Origin: Petrimonas sulfuriphila
Lineage (GTDB): Bacteria > Bacteroidota > Bacteroidia > Bacteroidales > Dysgonomonadaceae
Assembly: GCA_038561985.1 (NCBI GenBank)
Contig: CP073276.1
Location: forward strand, 744,001 to 808,000
Length of the DNA stretch: 64,000 bases
Direction of reading: 5' to 3'
The position numbers and the translations under genes were made by a program. The number at the start of each line of letters is the position of its first letter. The first letter of the stretch is position 1. Shown piece by piece: positions 23,072 through 31,965 of this stretch. Below the pieces are notes generated by a model. That model ran no database searches, was not told where the DNA came from, and saw only the letters and a program-made list of their open reading frames with translations.

Positions 23072-25213
23072 CTACCGGCAAAAATCCTCAAAATAGCGTG
23101 TGATGTGTTCGTGCAGATGCACACGGTCCCGGCCTATCATGTTATGCTCGTGTCCGGGGTAGACGAAAAAGTCGGGATGCGTGCCTGCACCAATCGACGA
23201 TTTCAAGAACTGCAAGCTGTGCTGCATCACCACTACCGGATCTTCGTCACCGTGAATGATAAGCAGCCTCGATTTCAGCCTACCAGCTTTGTTCAGCAAA
23301 CTTGTCTTCGCGTAACCGTCAGGATTCTCCTGAGGCGTATCCATGTAACGTTCACCGTACATCACTTCGTAATATTTCCAATCGATCACAGGACCACCGG
23401 CAACGCCCACCTTAAATACCTCCGGGTAGCGCAGTAACATGTTAATTGTCATAAATCCGCCATAGCTCCAGCCGTGAACACCCAGCCGGCCGGCATCCAC
23501 GTAAGGCAGTGATTTCAAGAATTCCACACCGCACATCTGGTCTTTGGCCTCCTCCACACCAAGCCTACGGTGAGTAACATCCTCGAAGGCTCGTCCTCGA
23601 AACGATGTACCCCGGTTATCCAACACAAAAACAAGGTATCCTTTCTGTGCCATATACGTTTCCCAACCGCCCGAACCGTATCTCCAGCGATTCTGCACCA
23701 ATTGTGAATGCGGACCACCGTAAACATATATGGCCACAGGGTATTTCTTTGCCGCATCGAAGTTAGCGGGCTTTACCATCCGGTAAAATAAATCGGTTTT
23801 ACCGTCGGCAGCTTTCAGGCTTCCTAGTTCAACACGAGGCATACTGATTCCGGCAAAAGGATTTAGAGCGGAGGTTAGTGTAACCGTTTTGGCGTTTTTC
23901 AAGTCGATAATATCAACTTTACCGGGATTATCGCTGGCTGAATAACGGCTGACCAGGTATCTTCCAGAATTGCTGACGGCAATGGTGTGCATGCCCGGAA
24001 CATTGGTGAGTCGGTGGATGCTTCCGCTCTTTAAATTTACGCTGTAAGCATGCCTTTCTAAAGGGCTGGGCTGGGTTGAGACAAAAAACAGGTGTTGTCC
24101 TTTTCCGTCAAAACCGATAACATCCGTTACTTCCCAATCTCCCCGGGTGAGTTGTTTCAGTAATCGGCCCGACGTATCGTACAGGTACAGGTGGTTGAAT
24201 CCGTCCCGTTCGCTTTGCCAGACAAATTGAGCGGGGTTGTTCCTCACAAACAAAACCGGATTTTCAGGCTCCACGTACTTCGGATGTGTTTCTTCAAAAA
24301 GTGTTTTATCAAAATCACCCGACCCTGCGTCGTACCGGTTCATCTTCAAGTGATTTTGTTCACGATTAAGTTCGGCTACATATATAAATTTTTCGTCGGG
24401 ACTCCAAACCACGTTTGTCAGGTACTTGTCCCTGGGTTCACCTGTTTTCAGGTAAACGGTTTGCCCGGTCTTTACGTTATAAACACCGATCGCCACTTCG
24501 TGACTGCTTTCTCCGGCCATCGGATACCGAATGCTTTTCTCCGTTGCGGTCCGGGCAGAGATATCCACAACCGGATAACAGGCAACCATGGTTTCATCCA
24601 TCCGGTAAAACGCCAGTTTGTTTCCACCGGGTGACCAAAAGATTCCTCCTTTAATTCCGAACTCATCCCGGTGAACCGCCTGACCACAAACAATCCCCTT
24701 GTTTTCTTCCGAAGTGATTGCCGTCTCTTTACCTGTTCCGTCCGTTATATACAAGTTATTCTCTTTTGTATAGGCCAGATAAACATTGTCGGGAGAAAGT
24801 TCCTGGTTGGCACTGTTTTCGGGAAAATCAACAGACAAGATTACCTGTCTGGTTTTCAAGTCATACACACCCGTGCCCTTAGCCGATGAAAATACCAGGT
24901 TATCGCTGCCTTCCCTGTCAAAACTCACACGGGAAACAATTCCCCCGCCTTTTTCTTTTTTCCGGATTTCATCGAACCGGAAAACAAATTTTTTGTGGTT
25001 AGGATTCAACGGGTCGACCCGGAAGACGGAGTCGTCCCTGAGCATCATCAACTCATCGTCGTGCCATTGAAATTGTTCGCCTATTTGCGGATAATAACTG
25101 TAAAAGTTTTTTCCTCCCGGGATAAGTTCGTCCAACGTGAACAACTTGTTTTGTTGGGCAAACAGCAAGCTTGTGCAAACAGATAATAAAAGAAAAATAA
25201 AATATTTTCTCAT
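23072..25213 (-). CDS. S9-family dipeptidyl peptidase IV-like protease
   Basis: A 713-residue exported protease that removes dipeptides from the N-terminus of peptides. A signal peptide (FIFLLLSVCTSLLFAQQ) precedes an eight-bladed propeller domain and the C-terminal alpha/beta-hydrolase. The nucleophile is in GVHGWSYGGFMT. The Asp lies in IIHGDEDPVV and the His in YPGHEHNM. The N-terminal domain carries DEFGIKGGIFWSPGGNKLAFYRMDE with the Glu residues that bind the free amino terminus. A role in peptide feeding in the periplasm is typical for anaerobic Bacteroidales. It is transcribed alone. Confidence 0.93.
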   Translation of the reverse strand: MRKYFIFLLLSVCTSLLFAQQNKLFTLDELIPGGKNFYSYYPQIGEQFQWHDDELMMLRDDSVFRVDPLNPNHKKFVFRFDEIRKKEKGGGIVSRVSFDREGSDNLVFSSAKGTGVYDLKTRQVILSVDFPENSANQELSPDNVYLAYTKENNLYITDGTGKETAITSEENKGIVCGQAVHRDEFGIKGGIFWSPGGNKLAFYRMDETMVACYPVVDISARTATEKSIRYPMAGESSHEVAIGVYNVKTGQTVYLKTGEPRDKYLTNVVWSPDEKFIYVAELNREQNHLKMNRYDAGSGDFDKTLFEETHPKYVEPENPVLFVRNNPAQFVWQSERDGFNHLYLYDTSGRLLKQLTRGDWEVTDVIGFDGKGQHLFFVSTQPSPLERHAYSVNLKSGSIHRLTNVPGMHTIAVSNSGRYLVSRYSASDNPGKVDIIDLKNAKTVTLTSALNPFAGISMPRVELGSLKAADGKTDLFYRMVKPANFDAAKKYPVAIYVYGGPHSQLVQNRWRYGSGGWETYMAQKGYLVFVLDNRGTSFRGRAFEDVTHRRLGVEEAKDQMCGVEFLKSLPYVDAGRLGVHGWSYGGFMTINMLLRYPEVFKVGVAGGPVIDWKYYEVMYGERYMDTPQENPDGYAKTSLLNKAGRLKSRLLIIHGDEDPVVVMQHSLQFLKSSIGAGTHPDFFVYPGHEHNMIGRDRVHLHEHITRYFEDFCR

Positions 25214-25317
25214 AAATAATTTTACTTATAAACCCTTCCACACGAAGCCGGAACATCACTCCAGGTTTAACCCTTCCTGTATGCAGGCAAGTCAGCGGCA
25301 GTTGTGGGAGGATAAGA

Positions 25318-26268
25318 TTAAAATACAATCCTGTTCAATTTTTCAACTGCCTCGTAATATTCTTTCATCATCCCTTCGACCACCTGCTCCGCAGGAACAA
25401 CAGTATCTATCAGCGATGCAACTTGTCCAATTTCCAGTTCACCCTCCACCAGATCTCCTTCAAATATACCGCGTCTTGAACGACCGCGCCCCAGCAACGA
25501 GCGAAGTTCGTCAGCAGATGCACCCCTATCTTCCAATTCCTGTACCTGATGATAAAAATCATTTTTCACCAATCGGGTGGGACTGATTTTCTTCAGTGAA
25601 AGTATGGTGTCACCCTCTTTCAGAGAAATACACTTCTGCTTGAATGCATCACTGGCTGAGCTCTCCTCAGTAAGCGCAAAACGTGTACCCACCTGTACAC
25701 CCTCGGCCCCAAGCGCAAAAACAGCGGCCATTCCTTCGCCTGTTGCTATTCCTCCGGCAGCAATAAGCGGCAAACCGGTGACTTTTCGCACCTGCGGAAT
25801 AAGCGCTAGCGTGGTGGTTTCTTCTCGTCCGTTGTGCCCTCCAGCTTCAAAACCTTCTGCAACAACAGCATCCACACCCGCTTCAACGCATTTCAATGCA
25901 AATTTCGAACCGGATACCACGTGCGCGACGATAATGCCTTCGGCTTTCAGTTTTGCGGTCCACGTTTTTGGATTTCCTGCCGATGTGAAGACAATGGCTA
26001 CTTTCTCATCCATCACGATTTGCATGATCTCTTCAATTTGTGGATACATCAGCGGGATATTTACTCCAAAAGGTTTACCGGTAGCCATCTTGCATTTCTT
26101 TATGTGATCGCGTAACGTTTCGGGATGCATCGAACCTGCACCGATCAAGCCCAATCCCCCTGAATTACTTACTGCCGATGCCAATCGCCATCCACTACAC
26201 CAAACCATTCCGGCCTGAATGATGGGATATCTTATGCCAAACAATTGGGTAATTTTGTTTTTTTCCAT
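25318..26268 (-). CDS. FabK-like enoyl reductase / nitronate monooxygenase family
   Basis: A 316-residue FMN-dependent TIM-barrel protein. Characteristic stretches are IRYPIIQAGMVWCSGWRLASAVSNSGGLGLIGAG, VVAEGFEAGGHNG and LPLIAAGGIATGEGMAAVFALGAEGVQVGTRFALTEE. This is the FabK/2-nitropropane dioxygenase family. FabK reduces enoyl-ACP in fatty acid synthesis, and members in Bacteroidota are often annotated as nitronate monooxygenase. The sequence alone does not settle which, though the length and the GGHNG motif favour FabK. It is divergent from purD. A -7 box (26277-26284) lies only about eight nt from its ATG, so its transcript is nearly leaderless. Confidence 0.82.
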   Translation of the reverse strand: MEKNKITQLFGIRYPIIQAGMVWCSGWRLASAVSNSGGLGLIGAGSMHPETLRDHIKKCKMATGKPFGVNIPLMYPQIEEIMQIVMDEKVAIVFTSAGNPKTWTAKLKAEGIIVAHVVSGSKFALKCVEAGVDAVVAEGFEAGGHNGREETTTLALIPQVRKVTGLPLIAAGGIATGEGMAAVFALGAEGVQVGTRFALTEESSASDAFKQKCISLKEGDTILSLKKISPTRLVKNDFYHQVQELEDRGASADELRSLLGRGRSRRGIFEGDLVEGELEIGQVASLIDTVVPAEQVVEGMMKEYYEAVEKLNRIVF

Positions 26269-26276
26269 AATTCATG

Positions 26277-26284
26277 CAAAGGTA
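26277..26284 (-). promoter_or_regulatory. Putative -7 box for the FabK-like gene
   Basis: On the minus strand TACCTTTG followed by C lies immediately upstream of the start codon at 26268, implying a leader of only a few nucleotides. An alternative is that the true promoter is further up and this match is chance. Confidence 0.4.
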
Positions 26285-26346
26285 ATTTTTTTTCAAAACG
26301 TTATCAAGAAAAGCTTTTAGAAGTTTATTGTTTAATTTAATTTTAG

Positions 26347-26354
26347 TAGTTTTG
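26347..26354 (+). promoter_or_regulatory. Putative -7 box for purD
   Basis: TAGTTTTG followed by TAC is a good TAnnTTTG match, 47 nt upstream of the purD ATG at 26402. A TTG 16 nt further upstream is slightly too close for a -33 element. Confidence 0.55.
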
Positions 26355-26401
26355 TACGTCCAACAGATGATTATTGGCGTAAATTTCTCTTCCAGTTGAC
26401 T

Positions 26402-27673
26402 ATGAACGTATTAATTCTTGGCTCCGGTGGGCGTGAACATGCTTTTGCCTGGCGTATGCGTAGCAGCAAGTACTTGAACAACTTGTTTATTGCGCCCGGA
26501 AATGCGGGGACTGCATCGTTGGGAACAAACGTTGCCATCTCTCCGACAGACTTTCAGGCGTTAAAATCGTTTTCTTTGGGAAACGATGTGGACATGATCG
26601 TGGTTGGGCCGGAGGATCCGCTTGTTCAGGGAATTTACGATTATTTTCGCAATGACGAGGACGTGTGCCACGTTGCCGTTATCGGTCCTTCCCAAAAGGG
26701 GGCCCAGCTGGAAGGGAGCAAGGATTTTGCCAAAGAATTCATGAGCCGACACAATATCCCCACGGCGCGATACAAAACGATCAGGCTAGAAAACATTGAA
26801 GAGGGAAATTATTTTCTGGAATCATTGCAGCCTCCTTATGTACTCAAAGCCGATGGGTTGGCAGCCGGAAAAGGGGTGCTCATCATTGACGATTTAAACG
26901 AGGCCAAACGCCTGCTTTGGGAAATGCTCAACGGGATGTTTGGTTCTGCAAGCGACAAAGTGGTTATCGAAGAGTTCTTAAAGGGGATTGAATGTTCGGT
27001 TTTTGTGCTGACCGACGGAAAGTCGTACAAAATCCTGCCTGTTGCCAAAGACTACAAACGTATTGGGGAGGGTGATACCGGGCTAAACACCGGGGGCATG
27101 GGTGCGGTTTCCCCTGTTCCTTTCGCTGATGCCAAGTTTATGGAAAAGGTGGAACAACGGATTGTTCTTCCCACTGTCAACGGAATTAAGGCAGAAAAGA
27201 TCGACTACAAGGGTTTTATCTTCTTCGGGTTGATTAATATAGATGGTGAGCCGAAAGTGATTGAATACAATGTGCGGATGGGTGATCCTGAAACGGAGGT
27301 GGTATTGCCGCTTGTCAAGTCAGACATTCTGGACCTTTTTGTAAGTGTAGCCACCGAAACTCTGGATACAAAAACAGTGGAAATCGATAACAGGTACGCT
27401 GTTACCGTGATGATGGTTTCTGGGGGATATCCAGGCAGTTACGAAAAGGGGAAAACAATATCGGGAATTGAACAGATAAAGGATTCCATTGTTTTTCATG
27501 CCGGGACAACGTTAAAAAATGACGAACCCGTAACATCAGGCGGACGTGTCTTAGCTGTAACCTCATATGGGCATACAATGAATGAAGCGCTTGAAAATTC
27601 CTATAAAAATATCGAAAAAATCTCTTTCGAAAACAGCTATTTCAGAAAAGACATCGGCTTTGACTTAAGATAA
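26402..27673 (+). CDS. purD: Phosphoribosylamine-glycine ligase
   Basis: The second step of purine biosynthesis joins phosphoribosylamine and glycine with ATP. The 423-residue ATP-grasp enzyme starts MNVLILGSGGREHAFAW. It holds the family signatures GPSQKGAQLEGSKDFAKEFM, PPYVLKADGLAAGKGVLI, and RIGEGDTGLNTGGMGAVSPVP, plus NVRMGDPETEVVLP near the C-terminal third. I use ATG 26402. A TTG two codons earlier is less likely. The next gene, a membrane protein, starts two nt after the purD stop, so they are co-transcribed. Confidence 0.96.
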   Translation: MNVLILGSGGREHAFAWRMRSSKYLNNLFIAPGNAGTASLGTNVAISPTDFQALKSFSLGNDVDMIVVGPEDPLVQGIYDYFRNDEDVCHVAVIGPSQKGAQLEGSKDFAKEFMSRHNIPTARYKTIRLENIEEGNYFLESLQPPYVLKADGLAAGKGVLIIDDLNEAKRLLWEMLNGMFGSASDKVVIEEFLKGIECSVFVLTDGKSYKILPVAKDYKRIGEGDTGLNTGGMGAVSPVPFADAKFMEKVEQRIVLPTVNGIKAEKIDYKGFIFFGLINIDGEPKVIEYNVRMGDPETEVVLPLVKSDILDLFVSVATETLDTKTVEIDNRYAVTVMMVSGGYPGSYEKGKTISGIEQIKDSIVFHAGTTLKNDEPVTSGGRVLAVTSYGHTMNEALENSYKNIEKISFENSYFRKDIGFDLR

Positions 27674-27675
27674 AA

Positions 27676-28701
27676 ATGAACACTTTGCTGGTTAGAAACT
27701 TCAAATCTTTTTTTGTGGAATCCAGATTCATTTCACTAGTTGTTTCTATTACCGTCATCGCGTTGCGTTTTCTGATGTTTTTGAAAAAGGGCTTACCTGA
27801 TTTTCCGGCAAACAATACCGGCTTTATCTGGCCCTATATCGAACCTGTTTTTCTCGAAAATCCCCTTCTCTCGTTTTTAGCGAGCACATTCTGTGTTTTC
27901 ATTATATCTTATCTTCTTTCCGAATTGAACGTCCGCTACGGTGTGATCCGCATGCGAACAGCGATGCCCTTTTATGTTCCGCTGATTCTATTTAGTGTCC
28001 ATCCGTTTTTTCTGAGAATGACTCCCGATTTTCCGGGGCTCATCTTCGTTCTCTGGTCCCTTTTTCCGTTACTGGCATCGTATCAGTACCACCATTCCCA
28101 CCGGTTTGCTTATCAGTTTAGTGCGTTGATAGCCATTGCCGGAATCTTTCAAATCCACGCGTTATTGTTTGTGCCCTTGTGGTTAATTGGGTTATCGGCG
28201 ATGGGCAGAATAAACTTCCGATCTTTTATAGCATCTATTTTTGGAATAATACTGGTGTTTTGGATTGCTTTTGTGTTCTATGTCTTTGGGGATAACATCT
28301 CCGGCTTTATCGAACCTTTTAAAGGTCTCGCCGAGATCTACAACTTTACGCGGACGCCCGGTTTTTCTGTCCCGCAATGGGGTTTTATCGGGACAATGCT
28401 GCTTTTCTTGTTTTTCATTATTACCGCTGATAGCAAGCAGATTACAAGAGAGCGGAGCTTTACCAAAAAAGTATTAATTTTCAGCATTTCCGTAATACTG
28501 CTTTCCTTTCTTTTACAGATTTTGTACCTGACTCACACGTTCATCTGGATCTACATTATCATCGCATTTCTTTCCATCATTGTGGCGCATTTTTACGCCA
28601 ACACCACATTCAGGCTGGAGATTTTATCATATTTCTTCGTTTTGATGCTGTTAGCTTTTTATTACTGCCTAAACCTTTTCACCGATTTATCACCATTCTA
28701 A
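27676..28701 (+). CDS. Polytopic membrane protein (possibly DUF6427-like), co-transcribed with purD
   Basis: A 341-residue inner membrane protein with about nine hydrophobic segments and few conserved polar motifs. The N-terminus resembles the start of small Bacteroidota membrane proteins found beside purine genes (DUF6427-like). An FPWxL-like pattern is not visible, and I cannot assign a function. It starts two nt after purD, so its expression follows purD. Residues that stand out are repeated Phe-Leu clusters and HSHRFAYQF in a loop. Confidence 0.6.
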   Translation: MNTLLVRNFKSFFVESRFISLVVSITVIALRFLMFLKKGLPDFPANNTGFIWPYIEPVFLENPLLSFLASTFCVFIISYLLSELNVRYGVIRMRTAMPFYVPLILFSVHPFFLRMTPDFPGLIFVLWSLFPLLASYQYHHSHRFAYQFSALIAIAGIFQIHALLFVPLWLIGLSAMGRINFRSFIASIFGIILVFWIAFVFYVFGDNISGFIEPFKGLAEIYNFTRTPGFSVPQWGFIGTMLLFLFFIITADSKQITRERSFTKKVLIFSISVILLSFLLQILYLTHTFIWIYIIIAFLSIIVAHFYANTTFRLEILSYFFVLMLLAFYYCLNLFTDLSPF

Positions 28702-28857
28702 GAAACGTCTTAAATCTTAAATTTCTATTCATCTCTACTTCCTTCATGCTGTTTTTCGCTCTTTTTCGCGTCCTTGAATCTTCATTTCTTCAAAATAGCC
28801 CCACTATAGATCCATCAAAAAATAAACATAAAACAAGACATGAAAAAAATCAATAAG

Positions 28858-28887
28858 TTGCTAACAACAAAACCCTATGTATTTTTG
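28858..28887 (+). promoter_or_regulatory. Promoter of the DUF4251 gene
   Basis: TTG (28858-28860), 19 nt, then TATTTTTG (28880-28887) gives both Bacteroidota elements at the right distance. The ATG follows at 28917. The 215-bp gap after the membrane protein gene holds nothing else recognisable. Confidence 0.7.
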
Positions 28888-28916
28888 TTTTACAGTAAAA
28901 AACAAAAGAATTACAG

Positions 28917-29405
28917 ATGAAACGATCAGCATTACATTTACTTATTGTGCTGTCTGTCGCTTTTGGGCTGACAATGTGTGGCACAGCACAGACGGCAAGG
29001 GAGAAGGAAGTTGTAGCCGGAGAAGTGAGCCGGAGCGTAAACGATTTCGACTTTACGTTTAAGGCAACTTACGCTTATCCCACCGGTTTCAAATCCATTT
29101 ACCTGTCTCCCTACTACGACGTAAAAGTATCTCCCGACACGATACGGGCATACCTGCCCTATTACGGACGAGCATATGTAGCTCCCGTTAATCCAAGTGA
29201 GGGAGGAATAAAATTTACCAGTACCGACTTCGATTATCAGGTGAATCCGGGAAAGAAAAAAGGGAATTGGCGGGTAGATATTCGAACGAAAGATACCGGC
29301 CGGGAGATATTTTTGTATTTCGATATCTGGGAGAACGGAACAGCCCGGTTGCAAGTCACAGATACCAACCGGCAACCCATCTCGTTTCAGGGGGATTTGT
29401 TATAA
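28917..29405 (+). CDS. DUF4251 lipoprotein-like protein
   Basis: A 162-residue exported protein with an N-terminal hydrophobic leader ending in TMCGTAQT, where Cys21 could be lipidated. The rest shows the DUF4251 pattern: NDFDFTFKATYAYPTGFKSIYLSPYYDVKVSPDTIRAYLPYYGRAY, then STDFDYQV and the final PISFQGDL. This family is common in Bacteroidota and of unknown function. Its stop codon overlaps the convergent alkaline phosphatase gene by six bases, so both genes end in a shared sequence without room for a terminator. Confidence 0.8.
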   Translation: MKRSALHLLIVLSVAFGLTMCGTAQTAREKEVVAGEVSRSVNDFDFTFKATYAYPTGFKSIYLSPYYDVKVSPDTIRAYLPYYGRAYVAPVNPSEGGIKFTSTDFDYQVNPGKKKGNWRVDIRTKDTGREIFLYFDIWENGTARLQVTDTNRQPISFQGDLL

Positions 29406-31031
29406 CTTCGTTACTAACTCCTTAGGCAAATAAAAGGTATCGTTTTTATCCATATACACCGCGACCGATCCAATATCGAATGGCTTGCCGTTAAGTTTTC
29501 CAACGGACGAAAATGCCTTTATCTCCAGCGTGTTTCTTCCTTTTTTAACCGTTAGGACCGGAAACTCGGGATCTTTCCGGTTCACGGAGTATTTCTGCCC
29601 GGCAAAAACATCGGTATGCTTAACAAAGATTTCATCCGACAGTTCCTGTAATGATTTATCCAACCCCAATGCTTTTTGCAGATACTTGTTCACTTGCACA
29701 TTGCGCACATTCCCTCTCAGGATATCCCCTTGCGGATGATACGATGCCAACAGTGTCTCTTCGCCGGTATGCCCTCCTGTGGTAAATCCGAAGCAGGTAC
29801 GCGAATTCATTATGTTTACTATGTTGTGTGCCATGTTATTACTTGTCCCCACCTGGGTGTAATCACTTTCTTTGTAGTTTTTCGAAGAGAGCAGTGTCTG
29901 CAGTTCTTCCTCGGTAATATCAATGCCGGTGTATTTTTTGAACTCGGCCTTTATGTTTTCGGGTTTGGTATTTATCAGAATGGCTTCGATGCCGTTTGCC
30001 GAAAGTTTGTAATTCGATACCGCTTCAAACAACTGCTGAATCGACAGTTTGTCGTACCCTGGACAATCTCTTGAGCCAATGGTAAAACCACTGTTACCGT
30101 GGTCAGACATAATAATGACCGCCGTATTTCCGTCCTTTTCAGCAAACTTCATCACCTCCCCCACGGCATCATCAAAATCCAGGTATTCGGTAATCATCCC
30201 GACAGCATCATTAGCATGAGCGGCCCAGTCCACCTGACTGCCTTCAACCATCAGAAAAAAGCCCGCTTCTTTTTTGGATAAAAGATCCAGCGCCTTTGCG
30301 GTCATTTCTGCAAGCGACGGAACGTTGTCGGGGTTCCTGTCAATGGAATAGGGCAATGCCCGCTCTCCAAAAAGCGCCCAGACTTTTCCGTCACCGTTGT
30401 AGTTCAACAACGCGTTTCTATCATCTTGAATCAGCACGGTTCCGTTATTTTTAAAGTGTTGCCTGATATCATCGGTTAAAATACTGTTTCCTCCGCCGAA
30501 CATCACATCCATATTCTGGTAAGCCATTTGCGGTGCAATAAACTTATAGGCACTGCGTGTATGGTAATGCGAAGAAAAATCAGCAGGCGTAGCATGAGGG
30601 AACTCACAGGTCACCACCAACCCTACAGCTTTATTTTTCAGCAACTTAGCTGCTTCCAACAGGGTAGCAGCAGGCTGATAGGTGCGGGCAGCATCCACCG
30701 GATAAAGATCGTTTTCCGGATCTGCTTCCGGGTAAATGGCCACGTTGCTTGTTTTCTGTAAAACACCTGTCGCATAGGCTGATCCCGTAGGAGCCGAATC
30801 ACCAATAGGCGCATTGGAGGAATGTGTTGTAACCGTTCCTGTGAAAAAGGGGTCGATATGCAGGCGGTCACCCATTTTGTTGTAAAATTTATACCAGCGG
30901 GAAGCAGAATATACGCCCACCGAGGTACCGTCGGGAATCATCACAATAACGTTTTTTACCGGACGCACTTCCTGTGCTAACATCAAAACTGTACTTATCA
31001 GCAAAGTAAACAGCAAGCTTAATTTTCTCAT
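29400..31031 (-). CDS. Alkaline phosphatase
   Basis: A 543-residue periplasmic phosphomonoesterase. It has a signal peptide (LSLLFTLLISTVLMLAQ) and the metal site begins with IPDGTS. The nucleophile lies in IGDSAPTGSAYATG. Further metal ligands sit in TPADFSSHYHTR, VEGSQVDWAAHANDA and ADKDGNTAVIIMSDHGNSGF-like stretches, and in GGHTGEE. It liberates phosphate from organic esters. It is convergent with the DUF4251 gene and divergent from surE. A PhoB-type box was not looked for in detail. Confidence 0.92.
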   Translation of the reverse strand: MRKLSLLFTLLISTVLMLAQEVRPVKNVIVMIPDGTSVGVYSASRWYKFYNKMGDRLHIDPFFTGTVTTHSSNAPIGDSAPTGSAYATGVLQKTSNVAIYPEADPENDLYPVDAARTYQPAATLLEAAKLLKNKAVGLVVTCEFPHATPADFSSHYHTRSAYKFIAPQMAYQNMDVMFGGGNSILTDDIRQHFKNNGTVLIQDDRNALLNYNGDGKVWALFGERALPYSIDRNPDNVPSLAEMTAKALDLLSKKEAGFFLMVEGSQVDWAAHANDAVGMITEYLDFDDAVGEVMKFAEKDGNTAVIIMSDHGNSGFTIGSRDCPGYDKLSIQQLFEAVSNYKLSANGIEAILINTKPENIKAEFKKYTGIDITEEELQTLLSSKNYKESDYTQVGTSNNMAHNIVNIMNSRTCFGFTTGGHTGEETLLASYHPQGDILRGNVRNVQVNKYLQKALGLDKSLQELSDEIFVKHTDVFAGQKYSVNRKDPEFPVLTVKKGRNTLEIKAFSSVGKLNGKPFDIGSVAVYMDKNDTFYLPKELVTKL

Positions 31032-31160
31032 ATGTTGAATTGTATTTATACTTGAGTTTAAAACAATAAAGTTAATAAATAGTTGAATTTTTTTGAAACA
31101 TAAACTTCAATTTAACGATTTTGTAACACCTCCTATGTATGAAAAGTCGATGAATTTGAT

Positions 31161-31168
31161 TAAGTTTG
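31161..31168 (+). promoter_or_regulatory. Putative -7 box for surE
   Basis: TAAGTTTG followed by TCC matches TAnnTTTG, 25 nt upstream of the surE ATG at 31194. A -33 element at 19-21 nt is not evident. Confidence 0.45.
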
Positions 31169-31193
31169 TCCTTCATTTCTAAAGAAAAAAATA

Positions 31194-31961
31194 ATGAACA
31201 GTAGAAAACCTCTTATCCTTGTCACCAATGACGATGGGTATCAGGCTAAAGGAATAGTATCGCTTATTGAAGCGATGAGAGCATTGGGCGAGGTAGTTGT
31301 TTTCGCCCCGGAATTGCATCAGTCGGGAATGTCGTCTGCCATCTCCACATCACAACCGTTGAGAAGCAGAATTTATAAAAAGGAAGAAGGACTTACGGCA
31401 TATATGTGCACAGGAACTCCGGTGGATTGTGTAAAATTGGCGCTGAACGAGTTTTTAGATCGCAAGCCCGACTTATTGGTTTCGGGCATCAACCACGGGT
31501 CCAATGCTGGAATTAGTGTAATATACTCGGGAACGATGGGCGCTGCTATAGAAGGATGTATTTTTGAAGTCCCCTCCCTTGGCGTATCTCTTTGTGAATA
31601 TGCGTACGATGCCGACTTCACGCACGCCTGTGAAGTAGCCCAAAGGATAGCCTCGACTGTTCTCAAAAAGGGGCTTCCCAAAGGTATCTGTTTGAACGTA
31701 AACGTTCCACAAGGGGAAATAAAGGGAATAAAAATAACATCACAGACGCAGGGGAAGTGGGTGAATGAATATCAACGGTCTGCTGATGGAAACGGCCGCG
31801 ATGTGTTTTGGATGACCGGGAACTTCGAAAACTGGGAAGAAGACAACGTAAATACCGATGAATGGGCATTGGCAAACGGATACGCTGCCATTGTCCCTGT
31901 AAAAATTGACATGACAGCACACGATTTTATCCCTGAGCTGAAAAAGTGGGATTTGACATAA
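31194..31961 (+). CDS. surE: 5'-nucleotidase SurE
   Basis: A 255-residue cytoplasmic nucleotidase acting on nucleoside 5'-monophosphates. The N-terminal ILVTNDDGYQAKGI contains the Asp pair of the metal site. The rest of the site is visible in APELHQSGMSSAIS and LVSGINHGSNAG, followed by YSGTMGAAIEG. The product ends in a short C-terminal tail. It is followed after four nt by lpxB, an arrangement often seen in Bacteroidota, so the two are co-transcribed. Confidence 0.95.
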   Translation: MNSRKPLILVTNDDGYQAKGIVSLIEAMRALGEVVVFAPELHQSGMSSAISTSQPLRSRIYKKEEGLTAYMCTGTPVDCVKLALNEFLDRKPDLLVSGINHGSNAGISVIYSGTMGAAIEGCIFEVPSLGVSLCEYAYDADFTHACEVAQRIASTVLKKGLPKGICLNVNVPQGEIKGIKITSQTQGKWVNEYQRSADGNGRDVFWMTGNFENWEEDNVNTDEWALANGYAAIVPVKIDMTAHDFIPELKKWDLT

Positions 31962-31965
31962 GAAT

